Shown one piece after another: positions 8,789-15,975 of a stretch of DNA of 64,000 nt. The DNA is from CAYUBI01 sp964443005 (GTDB taxonomy: Bacteria; Margulisbacteria; Riflemargulisbacteria; GWF2-35-9; CAYUBI01): assembly GCA_964443005.1 (NCBI GenBank), contig CAYUBI010000001.1:1-64000 (forward strand), given 5' to 3'. The number at the start of each line of letters is the position of its first letter. Position 1 is the stretch's first letter. A program made the position numbers and the translations under genes. The notes beneath the pieces are model-generated. The model was not told the DNA's origin and searched no databases. It worked only from the letters and a program-made list of their open reading frames with translations.

Positions 8789-9022
8789 ATGTTGAAAATA
8801 AAATCTGTTGTCTCAATTTCAAATCACGAAATCCAAGTATCCTTTGAAAATGGTGACATGAAAAAATGTGATCTATCAAGGTATCTGAATAAAGGTATCT
8901 TTCGACAGTTACAGAATCCAAATTTATTTCGTCAGGTTAAATCAATAGATTTTGGTGTAAAGTGGCCAAATAATGCTGATTTAAGCTCAGATACGCTTCA
9001 TGCAATAGGCCATGCTCTATAA
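8789..9022 (+). CDS. DUF2442 protein, module 1
   Basis: This 77-residue protein starts two bases after the DUF4160 stop. It has the conserved pattern ISNHEIQVSFENGDMKKCDL, then YLNKGIFRQLQNPNLFRQV, then VKWPNNADLSSDTL. The family is small and beta-rich and accompanies DUF4160. The C-terminus is slightly shorter than that of module 2. It ends 16 bases before the methyltransferase gene, so the three could form one transcript. Confidence 0.85.
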   Translation: MLKIKSVVSISNHEIQVSFENGDMKKCDLSRYLNKGIFRQLQNPNLFRQVKSIDFGVKWPNNADLSSDTLHAIGHAL

Positions 9023-9038
9023 GAATGAATGGTTTTAA

Positions 9039-9743
9039 ATGGATATTGTAAAAAAACATTTTGAAGAAGAAGCATCAGAATTTGACAAAATTATTACTCA
9101 AGTCATCCCTTATTATCCGGAAATGATAGAAAGTTTGATTTTAACAATACCATTTCATCAATCAAGCTCCATAAATGTAATTGATCTTGGTTGCGGCACA
9201 GGAACAATATCAAAATGTATAATGAATCTCTTTCCAAATGCCAATTTAACCTGTCTCGATCTTGCAGAGAATATGATTGAAATAGCAAAAATCAAGTTAG
9301 CCGGCTATTCTCGTACCCGCTTTCAATTAGGTGATTTTAGAAGTTATGAATTTGATGACAAGTATGACGTGGCAGTGTCGTCATTAGCTTTACATCATTT
9401 AGTTACAAACGATGATAAATCAACCTTTTATCGTAAAATATATACCTCACTTAATCCCGGCGGAATATTCTTAAATGCGGATGTAGTCCTTGGATCAAGT
9501 GACCATATCCAGTCCATTTATATTGATAAATGGAAACAGTTCATGACTAAGTTTTTTTCTGAGAGCGAAATTAATAATCGCTGGCTTGCTAAATACCGAG
9601 AAGAGGATCATCCCGCTAAACTGTTAGATCAACTCACCTGGCTTGTTGATCTTGGATTTGTTGAAGTTGATATCGTCTGGAAGTATTTCAATTTCTCAGT
9701 TTACAGTGGGATGAAACCTACAAAAAATAAAAAAAATCTATGA
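9039..9743 (+). CDS. Class I SAM-dependent methyltransferase
   Basis: This 234-residue protein has motif I at residues 49-56 (DLGCGTGT) and the acidic end of strand 2 in LTCLDLAENMIEIAK. A motif IV-like stretch, YDVAVSSLALHHL, follows. This is a general Rossmann-fold small-molecule or tRNA methyltransferase, similar to those annotated as methyltransferase domain 25 proteins. The substrate is not predictable. It follows the first DUF4160/DUF2442 pair closely and so looks like cargo of that module. The ribosome binding site is weak. Confidence 0.75.
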   Translation: MDIVKKHFEEEASEFDKIITQVIPYYPEMIESLILTIPFHQSSSINVIDLGCGTGTISKCIMNLFPNANLTCLDLAENMIEIAKIKLAGYSRTRFQLGDFRSYEFDDKYDVAVSSLALHHLVTNDDKSTFYRKIYTSLNPGGIFLNADVVLGSSDHIQSIYIDKWKQFMTKFFSESEINNRWLAKYREEDHPAKLLDQLTWLVDLGFVEVDIVWKYFNFSVYSGMKPTKNKKNL

Positions 9744-9782
9744 TCATGCTCTGAATCGAATTCATGTAAAATATTGATGGTG

Positions 9783-9942
9783 GAAGTAAAGGGAAGTAGG
9801 AGTAACTCGGCGAAAGTAGACGGAAGTTGGTATTGTATTAATTCTATTCTAAAAGGAATATACTAGGGTAGTAGAATATAAGGAGGTCAGTGATGCCAAC
9901 AATCAGTATGTTTTTTGGAATAATAATCCGAATGTATTTATG
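9783..9942 (+). repeat. DUF4160 leader and 5' gene segment, copy 2
   Basis: This segment matches 11352-11511 with only five differences that I count over about 158 bases, at a constant offset of 1569. It covers the A/G-rich leader, a promoter-like GGAATATACT, the AAGGAGG ribosome binding site and the first codons of a DUF4160 gene. The two copies bracket rsgA, the palindromic insert and a broken tRNA-Arg. Confidence 0.85.
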
Positions 9943-9943
9943 A
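9893..9943 (+). pseudogene. DUF4160 5' remnant acting as a 16-codon leader ORF
   Basis: The reading frame MPTISMFFGIIIRMYL then stop is the start of a DUF4160 gene cut off after codon 16. AAGGAGG precedes its ATG. Its TGA stop overlaps the ATG of rsgA (ATGA at 9940-9943), so ribosomes terminating on this leader could re-initiate on rsgA. Confidence 0.8.
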
Positions 9944-11019
9944 CAGATTCTATTGATTTAGCAACTTACGGGTTTGATAACTATTTTACAAGGCAACTGT
10001 CAGATTCCTCTGAGATGAATGCCGCCAGAGTCGTTTCCCAGCATCATGATTTGTATCAGGTTTTAGGTCGATACGGTGCGATGCAGGCTCGGGTTGCAGG
10101 TCGGTTGATGCATGAGGCCAAAACCGTTGCCGATTATCCAGCGGTAGGAGATTGGGTCATAGTTGATCGTGAGAACGATGAACATGGAGACGGAATAATT
10201 AATCAGGTACTGACACGTCGATCAATATTGACTCGATTAGCTGCTGGTACTGGTAAGAAAAATCAAATTATCGCGGCAAATATTGATGTATTGTTCATAT
10301 GTATGTCTCTGAATCTGGACTATAATCTGCGGCGACTGGAACGATATTTGTCTATAGCTTGGGATAGCGGGGCAGAACCTGTTGTAATCCTTACAAAATC
10401 AGACCTTTGCGATTCCTTATCTAAAAGGCTTGTAGAAGTAGAAGCGGTAGCTCCTGGGGTGGGCATTATTGTCACATCAAGTGTCAATGAGGATGGTATT
10501 CAAGGACTAGTTCCCTACCTCACTCCACGCCGAACAATCGCATTTATTGGTTCGTCCGGTGTAGGAAAATCAACACTTATCAATCGACTGTTGGGCAGTG
10601 ATATATTACATACACTTGAAACTCGCAATGATGACAAAGGGCGACATGCCACCACTAATCGTCAGCTTATAATGCTGCCTGATAGTGTTATGGTAATTGA
10701 TACGCCAGGAATGCGTGAGATTCATTTGGATACTGCGGATCTTGGGCAGGTATTCACTGACATAGAGCAATTAGCTACTAGTTGCAAATTCCAAGATTGT
10801 ACCCATAATTCGGAACCTGGATGTATGGTGAAAAAGGCAATTAATATCGGGGAACTATCAATTAAACGACTTGAAAGTTATCTAAAGCTTCAGAAAGAAT
10901 TAGGCTATGAAGGACTTAGCTCTAGGCAACTTGAAGGAAAAAAGATTCGCAATATGTTTGGGAGCAAAGGCCAGATGAAACAGGCCATGAACGATGTGAA
11001 GAAGAAGCAACACTTTTAA
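9940..11019 (+). CDS. rsgA: Ribosome biogenesis GTPase RsgA (YjeQ/YloQ family)
   Basis: This 359-residue circularly permuted GTPase has an N-terminal OB-fold region. The G4 motif TKSD (near residue 150) precedes the P-loop GSSGVGKST (near 204). DTPG (G3) follows, then a C-terminal zinc motif with CKFQDCTH and GC. RsgA acts late in 30S subunit maturation. It is the longer form of the family, 50-60 residues longer than the compact type. Its base composition looks less AT-rich than the neighbouring housekeeping genes. The start has no free ribosome binding site of its own; translation probably couples to the captured DUF4160 leader. It is likely imported and may be an additional copy. Confidence 0.92.
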   Translation: MTDSIDLATYGFDNYFTRQLSDSSEMNAARVVSQHHDLYQVLGRYGAMQARVAGRLMHEAKTVADYPAVGDWVIVDRENDEHGDGIINQVLTRRSILTRLAAGTGKKNQIIAANIDVLFICMSLNLDYNLRRLERYLSIAWDSGAEPVVILTKSDLCDSLSKRLVEVEAVAPGVGIIVTSSVNEDGIQGLVPYLTPRRTIAFIGSSGVGKSTLINRLLGSDILHTLETRNDDKGRHATTNRQLIMLPDSVMVIDTPGMREIHLDTADLGQVFTDIEQLATSCKFQDCTHNSEPGCMVKKAINIGELSIKRLESYLKLQKELGYEGLSSRQLEGKKIRNMFGSKGQMKQAMNDVKKKQHF

Positions 11020-11079
11020 TAAAAAATGTTTGAGATAAATTAATCCGAAATATCGTTTTATAGAAACTCAGAAAAATAA

Positions 11080-11085
11080 TATAAT
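11080..11085 (+). promoter_or_regulatory. Perfect -10 box ahead of the palindromic insert
   Basis: TATAAT stands 15 bases before the CTCGTAG of a tRNA-Arg remnant. The same TATAATAAGT context precedes the other tRNA-Arg copies, so this is probably the relic promoter of that tRNA. Transcription through the palindromic insert would yield a strongly folded RNA. Confidence 0.45.
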
Positions 11086-11099
11086 GCAAAACAAGTGAT

Positions 11100-11202
11100 C
11101 TCGTAGTCCCGAGAAATCAAGCCAAACGGCTTAGCTTTCTCGAGGATCCTCGAAATTCAAGGGAAGCAAAGCTTCCAAGAATTTCGGGACTCAGCTGGAT
11201 AG
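11100..11202 (+). pseudogene. tRNA-Arg D-arm remnant split by an insert
   Basis: CTCGTAG at 11100-11106 and CTCAGCTGGATAG at 11190-11202 are contiguous in the intact tRNA-Arg of this island apart from one base. Here they are separated by 83 bases of palindromic DNA. The 3' two thirds of the tRNA is missing. Confidence 0.55.
11107..11189 (+). mobile_element. 83-bp palindromic mini-element with three internal hairpins
   Basis: The ends are inverted repeats (TCCCGA and TCGGGA, extendable through AAAT/ATTT). Inside are three hairpins: AAGCC-AAAC-GGCTT (11119-11132), the perfect palindrome TCGAGGATCCTCGA (11140-11153) and GGAAGC-AAA-GCTTCC (11162-11176). Together they could fold into a four-way cloverleaf. 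It interrupts a tRNA-Arg remnant, as a small non-autonomous element would. No target-site duplication is obvious. Confidence 0.5.
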
Positions 11203-11240
11203 CCTTTTTATTGAGATTAACGATATAATAAGTCTCAAGT

Positions 11241-11294
11241 GCCCTCGTAGCTCAGTTGGATAGAGCCAAGGTTTCCTAAACCTTAACTCCACGT
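11241..11294 (+). pseudogene. Truncated tRNA-Arg(CCU) copy
   Basis: This copy matches the intact tRNA from the acceptor 5' strand (GCCCTCG) through the anticodon arm (AAGGTTTCCTAAACCTT, anticodon CCT). It then loses similarity, so the T-arm and acceptor 3' strand are gone. A TATAAT-like box lies 15 bases upstream. The following bases (GAAAGTCAATCAGAAGTA) resemble the end of the DUF2442 gene at 12430, suggesting a junction with another broken module. Confidence 0.75.
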
Positions 11295-11351
11295 CAATGA
11301 AAGTCAATCAGAAGTAAGGATTCATTCAATTCCAGTTAAATTTCGATAGCT

Positions 11352-11511
11352 GAAGTAAAGGGAAGCAGGAGTAACTCGGCGAAAGTAGACGGAAGTTGGT
11401 GTTGTATTAATTCTATTCTAAAAGGAATATAATAGGGTAGTAGAATATAAGGAGGCCAGTGATGCCAGCAATCAGTATGTTTTTTGGAATAATAATCCGA
11501 ATGTATTTAGG
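11352..11511 (+). repeat. DUF4160 leader and 5' gene segment, copy 3
   Basis: This is the direct repeat partner of 9783-9942, with five base differences by eye. It contains the A/G-rich leader, GGAATATAAT, AAGGAGG and the first 16 codons of DUF4160. Confidence 0.85.
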
Positions 11512-11560
11512 TAGAAAAGATCATAATCCTCCACATGAAGACAGTCAGCTGGTTAGATAG
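11462..11560 (+). pseudogene. Truncated DUF4160 gene
   Basis: The frame opens as in the intact module (MPAISMFFGIIIRMYLGRKD, then HNPPH) but breaks off after residue 25. It runs into EDSQLVR and a stop. The break point is AGTCAGCTGGTTAGATAGC, a sequence resembling a tRNA D-arm, suggesting recombination at a tRNA fragment. No downstream DUF2442 partner remains here. Confidence 0.8.
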
Positions 11561-11584
11561 CATTTTTTTGCATATATCGAAACA

Positions 11585-11742
11585 CAGAACTATTATATAA
11601 TAAGTAGCATTGCCCTCGTAGCTCAGTTGGATAGAGCAAAGGTTTCCTAAACCTTAGGCCGCACGTTCGATTCGTGTCGGGGGCACCAAAAAATAATCAA
11701 TCTATTTTAATCAAAAACAATCCAAAATAATAATATTATGAG
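11585..11742 (+). repeat. 158-bp direct repeat around tRNA-Arg, copy A
   Basis: This stretch recurs at 12928-13085 with a constant offset of 1343 bases and only scattered substitutions. It comprises the promoter region, the tRNA-Arg gene and about 54 bases downstream. The unit between the copies carries DUF4160, DUF2442 and two decayed genes. Confidence 0.85.
11612..11688 (+). tRNA. tRNA-Arg (anticodon CCT), intact copy
   Basis: All four arms fold. The acceptor stem GCCCTCG/CGGGGGC pairs throughout (one U-G). The D-arm is GCTC/GAGC. The anticodon stem AAGGT/ACCTT encloses TTCCTAA, giving anticodon CCT. The T-arm is GCACG/CGTGT with loop TTCGATT, and CCA is encoded. It would read the AGG codon. 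TATAAT lies about 20 bases upstream. It is the only complete copy among several fragments in this island. Confidence 0.92.
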
Positions 11743-11785
11743 AAATGACCGTTGATCTGGAACTTCAAAATAAAGCAGATATGAT

Positions 11786-11837
11786 GGTGGTAGTAGAGGT
11801 AAGCAAGAGTAATCCGGCGGAAGTAAACAGAAGTTGA
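11786..11837 (+). repeat. DUF4160 upstream leader repeat, copy 4
   Basis: A diverged version of the A/G-rich leader (GTAAGCAAGAGTAATCCGGC, then GGAAGTAAACAGAAGTTGAC). GGAATATAAT and AGGAGG follow before the DUF4160 start. It is more diverged than copies 2 and 3. Confidence 0.7.
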
Positions 11838-11914
11838 CAGGTTCTATTTCTGTTCAAAAAGGAATATAATCTTTATTTAGTATTAGATCGTGTAATATTT
11901 TCAGGAGGTTACAG

Positions 11915-12181
11915 ATGCCAGCAATCAGTATGTTTTTTGGAATAATAATCCGTATGTTTGTTGGAAAAAAAGAACATAATCCTCCACATTTTCATGCATA
12001 TTATCAAGATGCAACATCTACATTTGATATTCGTAAAGGCGAATTAATAGAAGGTAATATTCCTAGGCGACAAATTAAGTTAATTGAGGCTTGGATTGAA
12101 TTACATCAGGATGAATTATTAGCAGATTGGCAATTGACTGAAAATAATGATTTACCTTTTAGTATTGAGCCTTTACGATGA
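11915..12181 (+). CDS. DUF4160 protein, module 2
   Basis: This 88-residue protein begins MPAISMFFGIIIRMFVGKKE. It keeps the complete HNPPHFHA motif (three His) that is typical of the family. The segment EAWIELHQDELLADWQL follows. A strong TCAGGAGG precedes the start. It appears to be the best preserved DUF4160 copy here. DUF2442 follows after nine bases. A two-gene toxin-antitoxin role has been suggested for such pairs, but I cannot confirm it from sequence. Confidence 0.88.
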   Translation: MPAISMFFGIIIRMFVGKKEHNPPHFHAYYQDATSTFDIRKGELIEGNIPRRQIKLIEAWIELHQDELLADWQLTENNDLPFSIEPLR

Positions 12182-12190
12182 GGAGGTTAT

Positions 12191-12442
12191 ATGTACATTG
12201 GAATTAAGGCTGTAAAACCGTTATCAGATTATAAGTTATTATTGACCTTTAAAAATGATGAAGTTCGCGAATTTGATATGTCTGGGTATTTGAATCGTGG
12301 TATTTTTAAACAGCTACAGGACCAACAACTATTTCGCAGAGTAAGAGTAAATTTTGACTTTCTTGAGTGGCCTAATGGTGCAGACTTTGACCCTGAAGGG
12401 CTTTATGAAGAGAGTCAATCTGTTGTAGTGAAAGTCAATTAG
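12191..12442 (+). CDS. DUF2442 protein, module 2
   Basis: This 83-residue protein has the family pattern KPLSDYKLLLTFKNDEVREF, GYLNRGIFKQLQDQQLFRRV and EWPNGADFDPEGLYEES. AGGAGG lies directly before the ATG. It pairs with the DUF4160 gene just upstream. Its 3' end and the following bases (AAAGTCAATTAGGAGTAG) have a shorter echo near 11297. Confidence 0.88.
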   Translation: MYIGIKAVKPLSDYKLLLTFKNDEVREFDMSGYLNRGIFKQLQDQQLFRRVRVNFDFLEWPNGADFDPEGLYEESQSVVVKVN

Positions 12443-12476
12443 GAGTAGCCTTATTGCTCAACCAAGCCAATTTATA

Positions 12477-12625
12477 ATGAAAATCGATTTTAAAAAAAAC
12501 TTGAAAGCCTTTTACTCACCTTCTGCTAAGGACATTTCAGAAGTTGTCATTCCAGCAATGAATTTTCTCATGATTGATTGACGGCTGTTGATTTTGGCGT
12601 CATGCCTCTGGAGGGACTTTGTATG
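12477..12625 (+). pseudogene. GyrI-like small-molecule-binding domain pseudogene
   Basis: Thirty-four codons open MKIDFKKNLKAFYSPSAKD and run to VVIPAMNFLMID, then meet a stop. In another frame, AVDFGVMPLEGL (12584-12619) follows at once. In GyrI-like domain proteins these two blocks are separated by several dozen residues, so an internal deletion with frameshift has destroyed the gene. Confidence 0.7.
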
Positions 12626-12653
12626 AAAACTATTGTAAGACAGCCTTTTTATC

Positions 12654-12914
12654 ATGTCATCTAAGGCAAGCCATGTTAAATATATTATTGATCAGATCCA
12701 ATTGGCAGCAAATTTAATTAAAAAGAAACGCAAATATTAGACGTTTAACACAAGCTCCGGATACTGGTCGTTCCACACTATATGATGTTATTATGGATTG
12801 TTATCCAAGGTAGTTAATGTGCTGGGAATTGTCGATCGTGCAGGACAGTCAGTCGTCGATATGCGCTGGCGAAAAGGTCCTTTCGAAGGCGTTCTTATTT
12901 TTCTCAAAATATCA
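12654..12914 (+). pseudogene. XRE-type helix-turn-helix (antitoxin-like) pseudogene
   Basis: Three frames must be joined: an N-terminal stretch ending IQLAANLIKKKRK then stop; RRLTQAPDTGRSTLYDVIM (12739 onward) then stop; and VVNVLGIVDRAG in the third frame. Together they resemble an XRE helix-turn-helix of the HipB/HigA type (LTQ..L....TGxSRSTLYDVE). It is broken by at least two frameshifts. The rest of 12443-13146 holds only the flanking pseudogene and the tRNA relic. Confidence 0.6.
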
Positions 12915-12927
12915 TTTCATCAAAAGA

Positions 12928-13085
12928 CAGAACTATTATATAATAAGTAGCATTGCCCTCGCAGCTCAGTTGGATAGAGCAAAGGTTTCCTAAACCTTAG
13001 GCCCCACGTTCGATTCGTGTCCGGGACACCAAAAAATAATCAATCTATTTTAATCAAAAACAATCCAAAATAATAACATTATGAG
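12928..13085 (+). repeat. 158-bp direct repeat around tRNA-Arg, copy B
   Basis: Partner of 11585-11742 at an offset of 1343 bases. It includes the identical upstream ACTATTATATAATAAGTAGC and the downstream AATCAATCTATTTTAATC block, with substitutions concentrated in the tRNA itself. Confidence 0.85.
12955..13031 (+). pseudogene. Degenerate tRNA-Arg(CCU) copy
   Basis: It is full length (77 bases including CCA), but the acceptor stem has two mismatches (C2-A71 and C6-C67) and the T-stem has one (C49-U65). The intact copy pairs at all of these. The anticodon arm is unchanged. It is probably a decaying duplicate. Confidence 0.7.
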
Positions 13086-13146
13086 CGTATCTGTGAAAAA
13101 CTTACCTCTACATGCTATCATTATGGAAAGGTAGGTTGACGACTCA

Positions 13147-15744
13147 ATGAAAGCTAATACTAACAATAGTAACGCCTCAAATTTTCCTCTTAAATTATTA
13201 GAAATGGCACGAACCGATTCTGATACTGTTTTGAAACAGCTAGGCTCTCAACTCAGCGGTATGAGCGAGAAAGAAACCACGTCTCGATTAAAACAACACG
13301 GAACCAACGAGATTGCCAGAGAAAAGCCTCCATCTGTTTTTAAACGTCTTATCCTCAACATTAGCAATCCATTGGTCATCCTGCTGGTTGTGCTGGGCCT
13401 TGTGTCATATTTAACAGGTGACCTTCGAGCAATGATTGTAATTTTAGTCATGGTTATTTTGGGAATCGTACTGCGCTTTTTTCAAGAGATGCGCGCAGAT
13501 AACGCAGCAGAGAAACTTAAAGCAATGGTTAGTAACACGGCAACAGTAGTGCGCGATGGCCAAGAACAAGAAATCTCTTTAAGTCAATTAGTTCCTGGGG
13601 ATATTGTCCATTTAGCTGCAGGAGATATGGTTCCAGCAGATGTTCGCGTGCTTTCCGCGAAAGATTTATTTCTCAATCAATCATCACTTACAGGCGAAGC
13701 GTTGCCTGTTGAAAAAACAGCGACTTCAGCGTCGTTGGAAATTCAAAACGCGCTCGAACTAAATAATATCTGCTTTATGGGTTCTAACGTCGAAAGTGGA
13801 TCTGCGACTGCTGTTGTCGTCCAAACTGGGAATAAAACCTTCTTTGGCTCACTTGCTGCCAGTATCGTCACCCAGCGTCAATTAACCAGTTTTGACAAAG
13901 GAGTGAATAAGTTCACCTGGTTAATGATTGGTTTCATTTCTATCATGGTTCCAGCTGTTTTTCTTATAAACGGATTAGTTAAACACAATTGGCTGGAAGC
14001 GTTTATGTTCGCGATTGCTGTTGCAGTTGGATTAACTCCAGAAATGCTACCTATGATCGTCACAGTTAATCTATCCAATGGTGCTCTTGTCATGTCTCGC
14101 AAAAAAGTAATTGTCAAACGCTTGAATTCAATCCAAAATTTTGGGGCAATGGATGTGTTGTGTACTGACAAGACAGGCACACTGACTCAAGGTAAGATTA
14201 TTTTGGAAAAACATCTGGATGTCCAAGGTAATCCCAGCGAAAAGGTTTTACATTTTGGTTATCTAAACAGCTTCCATCATACTGGTCTTAAAAACCTTTT
14301 AGACAAAGCAATACTTGACCATGAAGAATTAAAAGAGCACCTAAAAGTTAACGAGAGATATCGAAAAATCGATGAGATACCTTTTGATTTTGTGCGACGA
14401 AGAATGTCTGTTGTCGTAGAAGATGAAACGGGTCTGAATACACTCATTTGTAAAGGGGCAGTAGATGAAGTATTAAACTTGTGCACACAGGTTGAAATTG
14501 ATGGAAAGATCGAACCGGTTCAGCCTGTATTTGATGCCAAACGCCGTCAAATAGCCGATGATTTGAATGCACAGGGTTTTCGGGTGATCGCTCTTGCGTA
14601 TAAACAAATGCCGAATGCAACAGATAAGCCGGTTTACTCTGTTAAAGATGAAGCAGCCTTAACTTTATTAGGTTTTTTGGCTTTTCTTGATCCACCCAAA
14701 GAAACAGCAGCCGAAGCATTAAAAAGGCTTCACGAACTAAACGTAGATGTCAAAATTTTGACTGGTGATAATGAGATCATTACTGCTTATATTTGCAAGC
14801 AAGTTGGGATACCTGTTGAAAACCTTTTAGTGGGTTCTCAAATTGAAGCAATGAGTGATAAAGAATTAGCTGAAGCTGCCCAAACAATCAATATTTTTGC
14901 CAGATTAATCCCAGCACATAAAGAACGAATCATCCGCGCACTCCAAAGCAAACATCATGTGCTAGGCTTTATGGGAGATGGCATAAACGATGCTCCAGCT
15001 TTAAAGGCAGCTGATGTTGGCATTTCTGTTGACAGTGCAGTTGACATTGCAAAAGAATCCTCTGACATCATCCTACTTGAAAACAGTCTACTTGTGCTTG
15101 AGCAAGGGGTCATAGAAGGACGTCGCGTATTTGGCAATATCATTAAATATATTAAAATGGCTGCCAGTTCAAACTTTGGAAACATGTTTAGTGTAGTAGG
15201 AGCGAGTGCCTTTCTGCCGTTTTTGCCAATGTTACCGATCCAAGTACTAACGAACAATCTGTTGTACGACTTTTCTCAAACAACTATTCCTACAGATACA
15301 GTTGATAACGATTGGCTTAAGCAACCTCGCAAATGGGAGATTGGCAAGATTTTACACTTTATTCTATTTATCGGACCCATCAGTTCAATTTTTGATTACC
15401 TGACATTTTTTATAATGCTGTATGTCTTTAATTGCTGGCAGAACCCAGCCTTGTTTCATACGGGCTGGTTTGTCGAGTCACTTTTCACTCAGACGTTAAT
15501 TATTCATATAATCCGCACCAACAAAATTCCGTTTATCGAAAGTCGAGCCAGTTGGCCACTAATAGCTACCTCATTGCTCATCATCGGAGTCGGCGGTTGG
15601 CTGACTGTCTCGCCCTTTGCCAATATGCTTGGTTTTATACCACTACCAATACTTTACTGGTTCTATTTAGCTATTATGATGCTGGGATATGCAATTCTTA
15701 CACAAATAGTGAAGGCTTGGTTCATTCGCAGGTACGGGGAATAA
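13147..15744 (+). CDS. mgtA: Magnesium-translocating P-type ATPase (MgtA/MgtB-like)
   Basis: This 865-residue P3B-type ATPase has the actuator motif LTGEALPVEK, the phosphorylation motif DKTGTLTQGK (catalytic Asp), nucleotide-binding KGA, and the hinge GDGINDAPALKAADVGISVD. Eight to ten hydrophobic segments fit the family. The C-terminus, IVKAWFIRRYGE, matches the usual MgtA ending, so the protein is full length. It imports Mg2+ down its gradient in known members. The gene is flanked by a degenerate tRNA-Arg upstream and a start-less DUF2442 gene joined directly at its stop. Base use looks less AT-rich than the long gene run to its right. I read it as acquired cargo. Confidence 0.93.
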   Translation: MKANTNNSNASNFPLKLLEMARTDSDTVLKQLGSQLSGMSEKETTSRLKQHGTNEIAREKPPSVFKRLILNISNPLVILLVVLGLVSYLTGDLRAMIVILVMVILGIVLRFFQEMRADNAAEKLKAMVSNTATVVRDGQEQEISLSQLVPGDIVHLAAGDMVPADVRVLSAKDLFLNQSSLTGEALPVEKTATSASLEIQNALELNNICFMGSNVESGSATAVVVQTGNKTFFGSLAASIVTQRQLTSFDKGVNKFTWLMIGFISIMVPAVFLINGLVKHNWLEAFMFAIAVAVGLTPEMLPMIVTVNLSNGALVMSRKKVIVKRLNSIQNFGAMDVLCTDKTGTLTQGKIILEKHLDVQGNPSEKVLHFGYLNSFHHTGLKNLLDKAILDHEELKEHLKVNERYRKIDEIPFDFVRRRMSVVVEDETGLNTLICKGAVDEVLNLCTQVEIDGKIEPVQPVFDAKRRQIADDLNAQGFRVIALAYKQMPNATDKPVYSVKDEAALTLLGFLAFLDPPKETAAEALKRLHELNVDVKILTGDNEIITAYICKQVGIPVENLLVGSQIEAMSDKELAEAAQTINIFARLIPAHKERIIRALQSKHHVLGFMGDGINDAPALKAADVGISVDSAVDIAKESSDIILLENSLLVLEQGVIEGRRVFGNIIKYIKMAASSNFGNMFSVVGASAFLPFLPMLPIQVLTNNLLYDFSQTTIPTDTVDNDWLKQPRKWEIGKILHFILFIGPISSIFDYLTFFIMLYVFNCWQNPALFHTGWFVESLFTQTLIIHIIRTNKIPFIESRASWPLIATSLLIIGVGGWLTVSPFANMLGFIPLPILYWFYLAIMMLGYAILTQIVKAWFIRRYGE

Positions 15745-15974
15745 TAGACGTAAAGGCCTTGAATGATTTTATATTGCAACTCATTTTTGAAAATCGTGAG
15801 GTTCGACAGTTTGACATGAAGAGTTATTTGCAACGAGGGATTTTCAGAGAACTACAAGATGTTCGACAATTTAATCGTGTTAAAATTAGTTTTGATAGTA
15901 TTGAGTGGCCAAATGGGGCTGCTCTTGATCCAGAACTACTTTATGACGAGAGTAAGTTCATGAGTATACGTTGA
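15738..15974 (+). pseudogene. DUF2442 gene lacking its start, fused to the end of mgtA
   Basis: In a frame shifted from mgtA, DUF2442 sequence begins at the last codons of mgtA. It reads GIIDVKALNDFILQLIFENR, then SYLQRGIFRELQDVRQF and EWPNGAALDPELLYDES. It aligns with residue 4 onward of the intact module 2 protein, so only the first three codons and the ribosome binding site were lost. The frame is open back into mgtA. A TTG at 15759 could still start a shortened product. Confidence 0.8.
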
Positions 15975-15975
15975 A

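Noticed and set aside
15432..15974. A 180-residue reading frame across the mgtA end
   Set aside because: Its first 100 residues are antiparallel-free shadow sequence of mgtA in another frame; only the DUF2442 part from 15738 is real.
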